Part shown: one piece after another, positions 5,801-11,713 of the stretch | Layout: every line of letters begins with the position of its first letter | Numbering within the stretch: position 1 is the stretch's first letter | DNA from: an uncultured beta proteobacterium | Lineage (GTDB): Bacteria > Pseudomonadota > Gammaproteobacteria > Burkholderiales > Burkholderiaceae_C | Direction of reading: 5' to 3' | Assembly: GCA_903914985.1 (NCBI GenBank) | Contig: CAIWRE010000040.1 | Coordinates: forward strand, 1 to 11,713 | DNA length: 11,713 nucleotides | Translations under genes and position numbers: made by a program | Notes under the pieces: model-generated | What the model was told of the DNA's origin: nothing | What the model saw: the letters and a program-made list of their open reading frames with translations, nothing else | The model's database searches: none

Positions 5801-6993
5801 GTACCGCTTACTGAGTCCGCCTCCGCCTCCGGCCAAAGGCGTGGGAACAAAAATCGCAGTGCATGCTGTGGCATGCCAAAGCGCACTTTGCCTTGTGGCG
5901 AATCTGACTTGAGCAAACCGCGCTGAACCAACGCACCCAGTGCATCGGTAGCAGCCCGGTCACTGATGCCCAGCATGGCTTTGAATTCGCCACGGGCCAT
6001 TTCTTCGCCACTCAAGAACAAGTAGTGCAGAGCGCGCAGAGATTCGCGTCGCACTCCGGACTTTTCAACCGTGGCTTCAAACACCAGGCATGCCTCCAGT
6101 CGCGGCAGCAGGGTTTGAAAGTCCAACATACCGGTCATGAAATTTACCTGGTCTTGGCACACGTCAAGCACATAGTGCGCCCAGGCGATCAAGGCCTGCT
6201 GGCTCAAGTTGCCGCGCCCATCCAAATCGCCCCGGCGCAGGCTGTCGGCATCGGCCAGCAACGCGTAATAGCGCTCTGTGCTGCGCGCAAAGCCCCGCAA
6301 GGGCGACCACAAGCCACCGGTATAGCCCCATGCGCTCAACATGGCATGGGTGTGCAAACGCATGACGCGGCCATTGCCATCGATAAACGGGTGAATCCAA
6401 CCCAAGCGCTGATGCGCACAGGCCAAGGCCACCAACGCCGCCTCACCCTTGCGCACGCCACCGTAAAAGCCGGCCCAACGCTGCAAGAACCCCGGCACGC
6501 TGGCAAATGCTGGCGCCACATGCTGGCCCACTTTCACCTCCCGCAGGCGCAACTGACCGGGGACGATGGGCTCGCCCTCATCGGTTTGCAAGTCTGCGGT
6601 GGGCAAGCGGCCAAAGAGTGCCTCGTGTATGGCTTGCACCCCCGCAACGCTGTACAAGTCTTGGGCTTTACCACCCTCTGAATACCGTTGCTCTAAAGCG
6701 ACCTCTGCCTCAATGTGCGCTACGGCCAGCCGTTGCTTCGCGGCAAGTTGGGTGTCTTTGGAGAAGTCTTTGCGCAGCGCCTGGTCGATCTCGTGCGGGC
6801 GGGTGTGCTGCCCCTCAATGCGGTTGGTGTAGTAGGAGTTCATGCTGCGCAGCAGGGTGCGCAACTCCGAAGGAACGCGTGTGCCCGCTAAGAGCGTGGC
6901 CGCACGGGACAGCTCATGCGCCTTGGCCAGCAAGGGCTCTCGCTGTGCCTCGGCAGGCAGCAAGGGTTCGAACTGGGCTGGATTGGAATACAT
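5797..6993 (-). CDS. Class II Fic family protein (predicted AMPylator) with C-terminal winged helix
   Basis: This 398-residue protein carries the complete Fic motif H201-P-F-I-D205-G-N-G-R209-V-M-R212. In this family that motif transfers AMP or another nucleotide part to a hydroxyl side chain of a target protein. The N-terminal T56-N-R-I-E60-G61 matches the inhibitory (S/T)xxxE(G/N) motif, whose Glu blocks productive ATP binding, so this is a self-inhibited class II Fic and needs no separate antitoxin. The N-terminal domain (about 1-110) is the usual Fic N-domain. Residues about 310-385 look like a winged helix, suggesting DNA binding. ATG 6993 begins the N-terminal sequence typical of the family. 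The promoter region is AT-rich and highly structured (7023-7088). Fic proteins with a winged helix may regulate their own promoter, and that is inference here. The target is unknown. Confidence 0.9.
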   Translation of the reverse strand: MYSNPAQFEPLLPAEAQREPLLAKAHELSRAATLLAGTRVPSELRTLLRSMNSYYTNRIEGQHTRPHEIDQALRKDFSKDTQLAAKQRLAVAHIEAEVALEQRYSEGGKAQDLYSVAGVQAIHEALFGRLPTADLQTDEGEPIVPGQLRLREVKVGQHVAPAFASVPGFLQRWAGFYGGVRKGEAALVALACAHQRLGWIHPFIDGNGRVMRLHTHAMLSAWGYTGGLWSPLRGFARSTERYYALLADADSLRRGDLDGRGNLSQQALIAWAHYVLDVCQDQVNFMTGMLDFQTLLPRLEACLVFEATVEKSGVRRESLRALHYLFLSGEEMARGEFKAMLGISDRAATDALGALVQRGLLKSDSPQGKVRFGMPQHALRFLFPRLWPEAEADSVSGT

Positions 6994-7022
6994 CCATGTA
7001 TTTTGCCAAAGTTTTTGATTTT

Positions 7023-7051
7023 GTAAATATCTGATTTATATAGATATTTAC
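7023..7051. promoter_or_regulatory. Perfect 10-bp inverted repeat upstream of fic
   Basis: GTAAATATCT (7023-7032) and AGATATTTAC (7042-7051) are exact reverse complements with a 9-bp AT-only-but-one spacer. The repeat is centred about 44 bp upstream of the fic ATG. The predicted -10 lies in the spacer and right arm, so a protein bound here would block transcription. It is an operator candidate, possibly for the winged-helix domain of Fic itself. Confidence 0.6.
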
Positions 7052-7064
7052 TAATTTCTGCCAA
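7035..7064 (-). promoter_or_regulatory. Predicted fic promoter
   Basis: Reading on the minus strand, TTGGCA (7064-7059) resembles a -35 and TATAAA (7040-7035) a -10, with 18-bp spacing. TATATA (7042-7037) gives 16-bp spacing. The predicted transcript starts about 35 bp before the fic ATG. Confidence 0.5.
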
Positions 7065-7088
7065 ATTTTTTGCCAAGATTATTGCCAA
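7059..7088 (-). repeat. Three TTGGCA motifs at exact 12-bp spacing
   Basis: On the minus strand TTGGCA occurs at 7088-7083, 7076-7071 and 7064-7059, each copy 12 bp from the next. The intervening six bases are A/T-rich. A fourth copy is at 7009-7004, close to the fic start. The copy nearest the inverted repeat doubles as the predicted -35. This looks like an iterated binding site beside a promoter, although short tandem repeats of this size can also arise by slippage. Confidence 0.5.
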
Positions 7089-7111
7089 CTTATTGGCCCA
7101 GTGGCGGCCTC

Positions 7112-7132
7112 GCAGGTCTCATCCATACCTGC
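7112..7132. terminator. Weak hairpin after the FAD oxidase gene
   Basis: GCAGGT (7112-7117) and ACCTGC (7127-7132) form a perfect 6-bp stem with a 9-nt loop, about 20 bp beyond the stop of the minus-strand oxidase gene. There is no T-run, so termination is uncertain. It is the only hairpin I see between this gene and fic. Confidence 0.25.
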
Positions 7133-7150
7133 AGACGTTATGGATTGCGT

Positions 7151-8494
7151 TCAGGAAACACGCCCCATCCAAGGATGAAAGCGTCCCTGCGGGTCGTACT
7201 TGGCTCTGGCTTGGTCCAGCCGTGCCATATTGGCATCCGACACAAACTTGGAGGGCCTGCGCGCCAGGTTTTCGTCGGCGAGTTGAATGCCGCGGCTCCA
7301 GGGCTCCAAGGCTTTCATATGGTCCGTTGCCCAATTGGCATGCTTGGCTTCTTCCACGCCTTTGCCAAGACCGCAATACAGCGCCAGGTAAGTGCGGTGT
7401 TCCTGAGAGAACGCCATGTCGGGGCGCTGTGCGGGGCCGTTCCAGTTGAGCCACAGCACGTGGCTGGGGTGCGGGGGCTGGGTGTCGGCGATGCGGCGGA
7501 TGGCGGGCAGCAGAGGGTCAATCGGCGTGTCCATCCACATGTTGTCCGCGCTCCAGCGGGTGTTGGACAAAAACAAGGTTTTTTCGCCCGCCTTCATCAT
7601 GAAATTCAGCGACATGGGCAGCAGCGGCAGGGTAAAGCTGGCTTTGGAGCGCACCGGGCTGTTGGCCATAAAGGCCACCATGTCGCGCGCCTCTTTCCAA
7701 CTGTCGGCCATGACGGGCGCCACAATCTCCATGCCATGGGCATTGATCAGCGTGGCCTTGGGGTTCATGACGATCTGGAACTCCACGTTGGGCGACACGG
7801 AAGGCCCCACGCGGTCGGCCCAGGCCAGCACTTCTTCGAGGTGCTTGATGCGAAACACCTGCAACTTCATGCCGATGAATTGGGCTCGCTTGTGCAGCTT
7901 GAGGTGAAAGCGCACCGCCACACCAAAAAAGCCCGGACCCGCACCGCGCGCCGACCAGTACAAATCGGCGTTCTCGGTTTCGTTGGCGTGCACCAACGTG
8001 CCATCGGCCAGCACCACGTCGATGCCGATGACGTTTTGGCAGCCCACGCCGACGTTGCGGCTGTTCCAGCCAAAACCGCCTTGCAGCAAAAATCCTCCCA
8101 GGCCCACGGTCCAGGCGTGCGCCGTGGGAAAGAACAGCTTGTGCGGTACCAGGGCCAGATTCAGCTCGCCGGCCAGCACCGCCGGTCCGATGGCGGCCGT
8201 CATCTTGGTGGCGTTGACTTCAATCGACTTCAGGCGCGAGAGGTCGAGCATCATCCCGCCTTCGCGGATATGGTTTTGCGCCCAGCTGTGCCCGCCCGAG
8301 CACATGCCGATGCGCATGCCATTGCGCGCCGCTTGTTGCACAGCGGAAACCACCTCGTCGACCGAATTGGCCTGCACAACGAGCTCCGGGCGGCGGCCCG
8401 GATCGCGCGCGGTGAAGCTGGTGCCTAAGACGGCTTGATCGAACCCGCTGTCACCCCGGCGCAAGGTGGTGCCGGGCGTTGGTGTCTTTTGCAT
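7151..8494 (-). CDS. FAD-binding oxidoreductase of the berberine bridge enzyme (BBE) type
   Basis: This 447-residue flavoprotein has an N-terminal FAD_binding_4 domain: LVVQANSVDEVVSAV (38-52), then SGGHS (66-70), in which H69 is the expected 8-alpha-histidyl FAD attachment. GLGGFLLQGGFGWNSR (131-146), VVLADG (160-165) and ARGAGPGFFGVAVRF (182-196) follow. The C-terminus has the BBE signature YDPQGRFHPWMG. Where bicovalent family members carry the second FAD-linking cysteine (C-P-T-V-G-x-G-G), this one reads A127-W-T-V-G-L-G-G, so single attachment is predicted. Such enzymes oxidise alcohols, sugars, phenols or polyketides with O2. ATG 8494 is preceded by AAGGA with about 6-bp spacing. The upstream hydrolase gene ends 10 bp before it, so the two are surely co-transcribed. 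An extended start at 8527 would overlap the hydrolase and is rejected. The substrate is probably phenolic, inferred from the partner. Confidence 0.88.
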   Translation of the reverse strand: MQKTPTPGTTLRRGDSGFDQAVLGTSFTARDPGRRPELVVQANSVDEVVSAVQQAARNGMRIGMCSGGHSWAQNHIREGGMMLDLSRLKSIEVNATKMTAAIGPAVLAGELNLALVPHKLFFPTAHAWTVGLGGFLLQGGFGWNSRNVGVGCQNVIGIDVVLADGTLVHANETENADLYWSARGAGPGFFGVAVRFHLKLHKRAQFIGMKLQVFRIKHLEEVLAWADRVGPSVSPNVEFQIVMNPKATLINAHGMEIVAPVMADSWKEARDMVAFMANSPVRSKASFTLPLLPMSLNFMMKAGEKTLFLSNTRWSADNMWMDTPIDPLLPAIRRIADTQPPHPSHVLWLNWNGPAQRPDMAFSQEHRTYLALYCGLGKGVEEAKHANWATDHMKALEPWSRGIQLADENLARRPSKFVSDANMARLDQARAKYDPQGRFHPWMGRVS

Positions 8495-8504
8495 GCGAGT
8501 TCCT

Positions 8505-9335
8505 TTAGTGCTTACGAATGGGGCCAAACGTTTCGTAAAGCGCCGGCATGATGGCAGCGAGGTGGTTCATCTCCTGGGCGCAGTGCACCAACAACTCCAT
8601 GGCCATGTTGTTGGTGAGCGGGGCAAACTTCGCCGCGACCCGGCCCATCAAGGCACCTGCAGCGCCAGGCATGCCGCGCGGCCGGATGTTGGAGCCCGCC
8701 AGCCAGAAGCGCGAGCGCATTTCCGAACCGCCCGCTACGGGGCGCACATGGTGGATCAGCCAGCCGGTTTCCATGGGTGTGCCTGCCATGCTGCCGCGCG
8801 CGCAGATGGCGACTTCGCCGTCACTCTCTAGGCGTGCCTCGTCCAGACCCAAGCTGGCCGGGGGCACAAAACGGATAGCCAGGTTCAGGCGCTGGTTGCC
8901 CACGTACTCCACCACCTGCGAGGTTCGGCCTACGTAGTGGTTCAGGTCGCTGCGGCCATCGGCCCAGGCGACGTGCATGTGCGCCCGCGGGTGCCAGAGC
9001 TTGTAGCGCTGCGCTTCGCTGCCATGCCAGGCAAACCACCAGTCCCACATCGCAGGCGTCACGCCGGGCATATCGGTGCGTACAAAGATGCGAAAAGCAC
9101 CATCCGGGCTGATGGTGACGCCGTTTTCTACCGGCCAGTAGCCGGGGTTCTGCAACTCTGGGGCGCTCTCGATGGGCGGCAGCAGGTCCACGGTTTGCAG
9201 GCCCACGGCAATGGCTTCACGCACATGCGCAGGCAAGGGGGCCATGTCGGGCCGGTAGAAGGCGGCGTAAGGGCTGCTGACGAGCTCAGCGGGCGAATAG
9301 CCGAGATGCACTGACTCGGGAAGTGACAAAGACAT
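8505..9335 (-). CDS. PhlG-like hydrolase (2,4-diacetylphloroglucinol hydrolase family)
   Basis: This 276-residue protein resembles PhlG, the zinc enzyme that hydrolyses a C-C bond to remove an acetyl group from 2,4-diacetylphloroglucinol. Matching features are PGVTPAMWDWWFAWHGSEAQ (90-109) then RYKLWHPRAH (110-119), a Glu in VVEYVG (E143), and the C-terminal H251-C-A-Q-E255 (HxxxE), which fits the PhlG zinc-ligand pair. The fold is of the Bet v1-like type, with no signal peptide, so it is cytoplasmic. ATG 9335 has GAAGG about 7 bp upstream. The gene is followed after 10 bp by the FAD oxidase and preceded by a 64-bp gap with a perfect inverted repeat, then the TetR gene. It probably deacylates a phenolic polyketide or related beta-diketone-like compound. 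DAPG itself need not be the substrate. Confidence 0.82.
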   Translation of the reverse strand: MSLSLPESVHLGYSPAELVSSPYAAFYRPDMAPLPAHVREAIAVGLQTVDLLPPIESAPELQNPGYWPVENGVTISPDGAFRIFVRTDMPGVTPAMWDWWFAWHGSEAQRYKLWHPRAHMHVAWADGRSDLNHYVGRTSQVVEYVGNQRLNLAIRFVPPASLGLDEARLESDGEVAICARGSMAGTPMETGWLIHHVRPVAGGSEMRSRFWLAGSNIRPRGMPGAAGALMGRVAAKFAPLTNNMAMELLVHCAQEMNHLAAIMPALYETFGPIRKH

Positions 9336-9341
9336 AGGTGG

Positions 9342-9389
9342 ACCTTCAGAAGGTGTTTATTATGTCGGTCAGCATAATAAACACCTTCT
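9342..9389. promoter_or_regulatory. Perfect 17-bp inverted repeat, probable TetR operator
   Basis: AGAAGGTGTTTATTATG (9348-9364) and its exact reverse complement (9373-9389) flank an 8-bp spacer between the TetR gene and the PhlG-like gene. A third partial copy makes a second small palindrome, ACCTTC-A-GAAGGT (9342-9354), overlapping the hydrolase ribosome binding site. TetR regulators normally bind palindromes near their own or a target promoter, so this is the expected operator. In RNA it would also form a long hairpin. On the minus strand no T-run follows it, which argues against a simple terminator for the TetR gene. Confidence 0.7.
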
Positions 9390-9399
9390 AACGTTTTCC

Positions 9400-10062
9400 C
9401 TAGGTCTTGACGAGGAAGCCGCTCATGATATGAAACAGCGCGTCCCCGTGGCGTTCGATGTACGCGTCCGAATAGACATCAACGCCGTAGGCTTTGTGAA
9501 TGACCTCGGCATCCATAAAGGCGAAGTTCATGACACCCAGCACGATGGGTACGATGTGCTCAATGGGCAACGAAGGTGCCGCCGGGTTGTGCATCCGAGC
9601 AATGCCGTTGAGCAGATGTTTGGCGACGTCATAACTGGGCCGCAAAAAATGCTCCTGTATCCATTGCGCACGCGGTCCGCCTTTGGCCGTCTCATCCACC
9701 ACGATGTGTACCAATTCAGGATGCCGCGATGCAAAAACCACCAACTGCCTGGCGGTCTGCTGTAGCACCTCCTTCAGGGGCAGCGCGCTCAAGCGCTGTT
9801 GGAAATTGGCCAACTCAGCCATCAAATCAGCCACGGCACCCGTGACTGCGGCTTCCCACAACACGTCTTTGGACGCGTAGTGGTAATGCACCAGTGGCTT
9901 GGCAACACCCGCCAACTGGGCGATTTCAACAATGCTGGCCCCTTGAAATCCTGAGCGACCAAACGCTTTCAGCGCCGCTTGGCGGATGACGACAGACGCG
10001 TCAACGTCGCTTTTGACAGGGCGTCCTCGCCGGCGGGGCGGGAGGGTTTCAGCGGGCTTCAC
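9400..10062 (-). CDS. TetR-family transcriptional regulator
   Basis: This 220-residue regulator has a basic N-terminus (PPRRRGRP, 8-15) and a TetR helix-turn-helix at about 24-70, including ALKAFGRSGFQGASIVEIAQ (30-49) and AGVAKPLVHYHYASKDVLWE (51-70). A ligand-binding domain of AcrR/CerR-like character follows, ending in FLVKT. Such proteins repress until a small molecule binds. The gene lies directly upstream of the PhlG-like/oxidase pair on the same strand, with the 9342-9389 palindrome between them, so control of that pair by a phenolic ligand is the natural inference. Start choice: GTG 10062 gives a normal family length and stays clear of rpe. A longer frame back to 10155 would overlap rpe by 77 bp with an untypical sequence. 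No strong Shine-Dalgarno is seen. It starts only 16 bp after the rpe stop. Confidence 0.88.
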   Translation of the reverse strand: MKPAETLPPRRRGRPVKSDVDASVVIRQAALKAFGRSGFQGASIVEIAQLAGVAKPLVHYHYASKDVLWEAAVTGAVADLMAELANFQQRLSALPLKEVLQQTARQLVVFASRHPELVHIVVDETAKGGPRAQWIQEHFLRPSYDVAKHLLNGIARMHNPAAPSLPIEHIVPIVLGVMNFAFMDAEVIHKAYGVDVYSDAYIERHGDALFHIMSGFLVKT

Positions 10063-10078
10063 CAGAGCAGGACGGCAG

Positions 10079-10753
10079 TTAGCCCAGCGCCACCCGCATT
10101 TGGTCGATGACCGCTTTGTAGTCAGGCTTGCCAAAAATGGCGCTGCCGGCCACAAAGGTGTCGGCGCCGGCGTCGGCCACGCGGCGGATGTTGTCGGTTT
10201 TGATGCCGCCGTCCACCTCCAGGCGAATGTCTTTGCCGGTGGCGGCTATGCGCTTGCGCACGTCCTCAATTTTGCGCAGGGCCGAGTCGATAAAGCTCTG
10301 GCCGCCAAAGCCGGGGTTGACGCTCATGATGAGCACCAGGTCGATGTCGTCAATCACCCAGTCCAGCACATCCAGCGGCTCAGCGGGGTTGAACACCAGC
10401 CCGGCTTTCACGCCCTTGGATTTGATGGCCTGGATGCTGCGGTGCACATGGCCCGATGCGTCGGGGTGAAAGCTGATGTAGTCCGCACCCGCTTCGGCAA
10501 ACGATGCGGCCAGTGCATCCACCGGCGAAATCATCAAATGCACATCAATCGGCACGGCCACGCCTGCGGCGGTTTTGGAGTGCGGCTTGAGGGCGCTGCA
10601 AATCATGGGGCCGAAGGTGAGGTTGGGCACGTAATGGTTGTCCATCACGTCAAAGTGGATCCAGTCGGCGCCTGCGGCGATGACGTTTTTCAGCTCTTCA
10701 CCCAGGCGGGCAAAGTCGGCAGACAGCAGGGAGGGGGCGATGCGGTACGTCAT
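10079..10753 (-). CDS. rpe: Ribulose-phosphate 3-epimerase
   Basis: This 224-residue TIM-barrel enzyme interconverts ribulose 5-phosphate and xylulose 5-phosphate in the pentose phosphate pathway (and the Calvin cycle where present). Hallmarks are IAPSLLSADF (5-14), H33 and D35 in WIHFDVMDNHYVPN, H72 in IDVHLM, the phosphate-loop region MSVNPGFGGQ (143-152), and D181 in LEVDGGI. H33, D35, H72 and D181 are the expected metal/proton-transfer residues, and GSAIFG near the end binds phosphate. Length and start (ATG 10753) are normal. It is divergent from apaG across 73 bp, an arrangement familiar in Burkholderiales. There rpe is commonly followed by a phosphoglycolate phosphatase gene; here it is followed by the TetR gene instead. 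Confidence 0.97.
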   Translation of the reverse strand: MTYRIAPSLLSADFARLGEELKNVIAAGADWIHFDVMDNHYVPNLTFGPMICSALKPHSKTAAGVAVPIDVHLMISPVDALAASFAEAGADYISFHPDASGHVHRSIQAIKSKGVKAGLVFNPAEPLDVLDWVIDDIDLVLIMSVNPGFGGQSFIDSALRKIEDVRKRIAATGKDIRLEVDGGIKTDNIRRVADAGADTFVAGSAIFGKPDYKAVIDQMRVALG

Positions 10754-10754
10754 A

Positions 10755-10815
10755 GTTCGGCTTTCTGCGGCAAGGGCATAGTGGAAATGCGCCGAACATA
10801 CCTGATTTTCGGCTT
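10755..10815. promoter_or_regulatory. rpe-apaG divergent intergenic region with three TTCGGC motifs
   Basis: TTCGGCTT occurs at 10756-10763 and again at 10808-10815, and an inverted copy, GCCGAAC, lies at 10791-10797. The first and third sites form a 7-bp inverted repeat (GTTCGGC/GCCGAAC) 29 bp apart. The region must contain both the rpe and apaG promoters, though I cannot place clear -35/-10 pairs. Shared regulator sites are possible, but the motif is short for this GC content. Confidence 0.3.
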
Positions 10816-10826
10816 AGCATCGCGCC

Positions 10827-11234
10827 ATGCCCAAGCAAAGCCCCCCCTACCAGTTCCGCGTCGAGGTGCGCCCGCAGTACCTGCCCGACCAGTCTTCGCC
10901 TGCCCAGGGCCTGTACCTGTTTGCATACACCATCACGATTAGCAACACCGGCAGCGTCGCCGCGCAGCTGATCTCGCGCACCTGGAACGTGAACGATGCC
11001 AACGGCCACACCGAAAAGGTCAAAGGCCTGGGCGTGGTCGGCCAACAGCCGCTGCTGCAACCCGGTCAGTCGTTTGAATACACCAGCGGCACCCGCCTGC
11101 GCACGCCCACCGGCACCATGCATGGCAGCTACTTTTGTGTGGCCGAGGACGGCGAAAAGTTTGACGTGGACATTCCCATGTTTGTGCTCGACGCCCTGAG
11201 CGGCGATGTGGACAGCAAGCGCACCCTGCACTGA
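10827..11234 (+). CDS. apaG: ApaG protein (FN3-like fold)
   Basis: This 135-residue protein matches ApaG along its whole length: an N-terminal V-E-V-R-P-x-Y-L segment (about 12-19), FAYTITISNTG (32-42), Q-L-I-S-R-T-W (47-53), GVVGQQPLLQPGQSFEYTSG (69-88), and the typical G-T-M-H-G-S-Y-F (96-103) followed by an F-x-V-D-I-P-M-F-x-L closing strand. The fold is a fibronectin-III-like beta sandwich. E. coli and Salmonella genetics link it to cobalt/magnesium tolerance, and structural work has suggested nucleotide or protein binding, so the molecular role remains unsettled. It is divergent from rpe and followed 15 bp later by thiL on the same strand. Only a weak ribosome binding site is visible before the ATG. 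Confidence 0.95.
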   Translation: MPKQSPPYQFRVEVRPQYLPDQSSPAQGLYLFAYTITISNTGSVAAQLISRTWNVNDANGHTEKVKGLGVVGQQPLLQPGQSFEYTSGTRLRTPTGTMHGSYFCVAEDGEKFDVDIPMFVLDALSGDVDSKRTLH

Positions 11235-11249
11235 GCGGCGCGACCTGCC

Positions 11250-11713
11250 ATGGGCGAGTTTGACCTGATACGCCGGTTTTTTACCCGGCCCACGCCGCGC
11301 GCGGTGCTCGGCGTGGGGGACGATTGCGCGCTGCTGCAAAGCGCGCCAGGCATGCAAATGGCCATCTCCACCGACATGCTGGTGGCGGGCCGCCATTTTT
11401 TTGCCGACACCGACCCGCAGCGCCTGGGCCACAAGTGCCTGGCCGTGAACCTGAGCGATCTGGCCGCCTGCGGCGCGCGGCCACTGGCATTCACGCTGGC
11501 ACTGGCCCTGCCCCAGGCCGACGAAGCCTGGATAGCGCCTTTCGCCAAAGGCCTGTTGCAGCTGGCCGATGCGCATGGCTGTGAACTCATAGGCGGAGAC
11601 ACCACGCGCGGGCCGCTCAATGTCTGCATTACCGTGTTTGGCGAGGTACCGGCTGTGGGCGCCGCGCCCCTGCTGCCCACCAGCGCCCTGCTGCGCAGCG
11701 GCGCCCAGGCGGG
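11250..11713 (+). CDS. thiL: Thiamine-monophosphate kinase, N-terminal part (runs off the right edge)
   Basis: The first 154 residues of ThiL are present. It phosphorylates thiamine monophosphate to the active cofactor thiamine diphosphate using ATP, as an AIR-synthetase/PurM-fold homodimer. The start GEFDLIRRFF, the metal/ATP motif VLGVGDDCALL (19-29, with D24 and D25), ISTDMLVAGRHF (39-50, D42), HKCLAVNLSDLAACGARP (61-78, D70) and LIGGDTTRGPL (113-123) are all in the expected order and spacing. The beginning of the second domain, LLRSGAQ, reaches the edge. It follows apaG by 15 bp and is probably co-transcribed with it. The usual length is about 320 residues, so roughly half is missing because of the window boundary, not a mutation. 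Confidence 0.95.
   Translation, partial: MGEFDLIRRFFTRPTPRAVLGVGDDCALLQSAPGMQMAISTDMLVAGRHFFADTDPQRLGHKCLAVNLSDLAACGARPLAFTLALALPQADEAWIAPFAKGLLQLADAHGCELIGGDTTRGPLNVCITVFGEVPAVGAAPLLPTSALLRSGAQA

Noticed and set aside
5677..5814. A GTG-started frame after AGGAGG at 5668-5673
   Set aside because: The spacing from the Shine-Dalgarno to the GTG is only 3 bp, the product is very basic with no pattern, and it overlaps the fic 3' end.
6025..6681. A 218-codon plus-strand frame
   Set aside because: It is the antisense shadow of the Fic gene, with a Gln/Ala/His-rich translation.
7059..7088. CRISPR-like or mobile-element repeat
   Set aside because: The repeats are only 6 bp long with 6-bp intervals. 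There is no spacer diversity, no cas gene, no transposase and no terminal repeat pair.
7070..8428. A 452-codon open frame on the plus strand
   Set aside because: It lies wholly antisense to the FAD oxidase, whose frame has full domain structure. The translation is rich in His, Arg and Gly with no family motif, typical of the reverse of a GC-rich gene.
9342..9389. Intrinsic terminator for the TetR gene
   Set aside because: The stem is long, but the side following transcription of the TetR gene has no T-run and leads straight into the hydrolase ribosome binding site. An operator is the better explanation.
9986..10942. A 318-codon plus-strand frame
   Set aside because: It is antisense to rpe and the 5' end of the TetR gene and overlaps apaG. 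It has low-complexity composition and no recognisable domain.
10698..11576. A 292-codon minus-strand frame
   Set aside because: It covers apaG and thiL in antisense. Both of those have complete family signatures.

Overview
The window looks like a chromosomal segment of a high-GC betaproteobacterium, most likely Burkholderiales/Comamonadaceae. The pointers are a divergent rpe / apaG pair with thiL directly after apaG, the GC-ending codon use, and the mix of small accessory cassettes. This is inferred from gene content and style, because no rRNA or other phylogenetic marker is present.

Layout. Positions 1-398 (minus) hold the N-terminal part of an EamA/DMT-type permease that runs off the left edge. 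Positions 481-1063 (plus) hold a BrnT/BrnA type II toxin-antitoxin pair whose promoter lies almost on top of the toxin start codon. Positions 1115-1363 encode a small two-helix membrane protein. Positions 1492-5517 (plus) are a compact four-gene operon: a mandelate-racemase-type enolase-superfamily enzyme, a divergent LDH2-fold dehydrogenase, an APH-fold small-molecule kinase and a xylose-isomerase-like TIM barrel. Gene boundaries in it are -4 to +14 bp. It reads as a catabolic pathway for a sugar acid or hydroxy acid that I cannot match to a named pathway, and it is the best candidate here for an undescribed system. Positions 5518-5796 carry no intact gene, but may hold a 39-codon decayed gene end.

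The minus strand from 10753 down to 5797 carries rpe, a TetR-family regulator, a PhlG-like (DAPG hydrolase family) C-C hydrolase, a BBE-type FAD-linked oxidase and a class II Fic protein. A perfect 17-bp inverted repeat sits between the TetR gene and the hydrolase and is the obvious operator candidate. The Fic gene has a very AT-rich promoter, with a perfect 10-bp inverted repeat around the likely -10 and three TTGGCA motifs spaced exactly 12 bp apart. On the plus strand, apaG (10827-11234) and the start of thiL (11250 to the edge) close the window.

How the parts work together. The housekeeping genes are rpe, apaG and thiL. Everything from about 430 to 10062 looks accessory: a toxin-antitoxin module, a catabolic operon, an aromatic-polyketide catabolism or detoxification set under TetR control, and a self-contained Fic module. 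The TetR gene begins only 16 bp after the rpe stop, which suggests the accessory block joins the housekeeping block exactly there.
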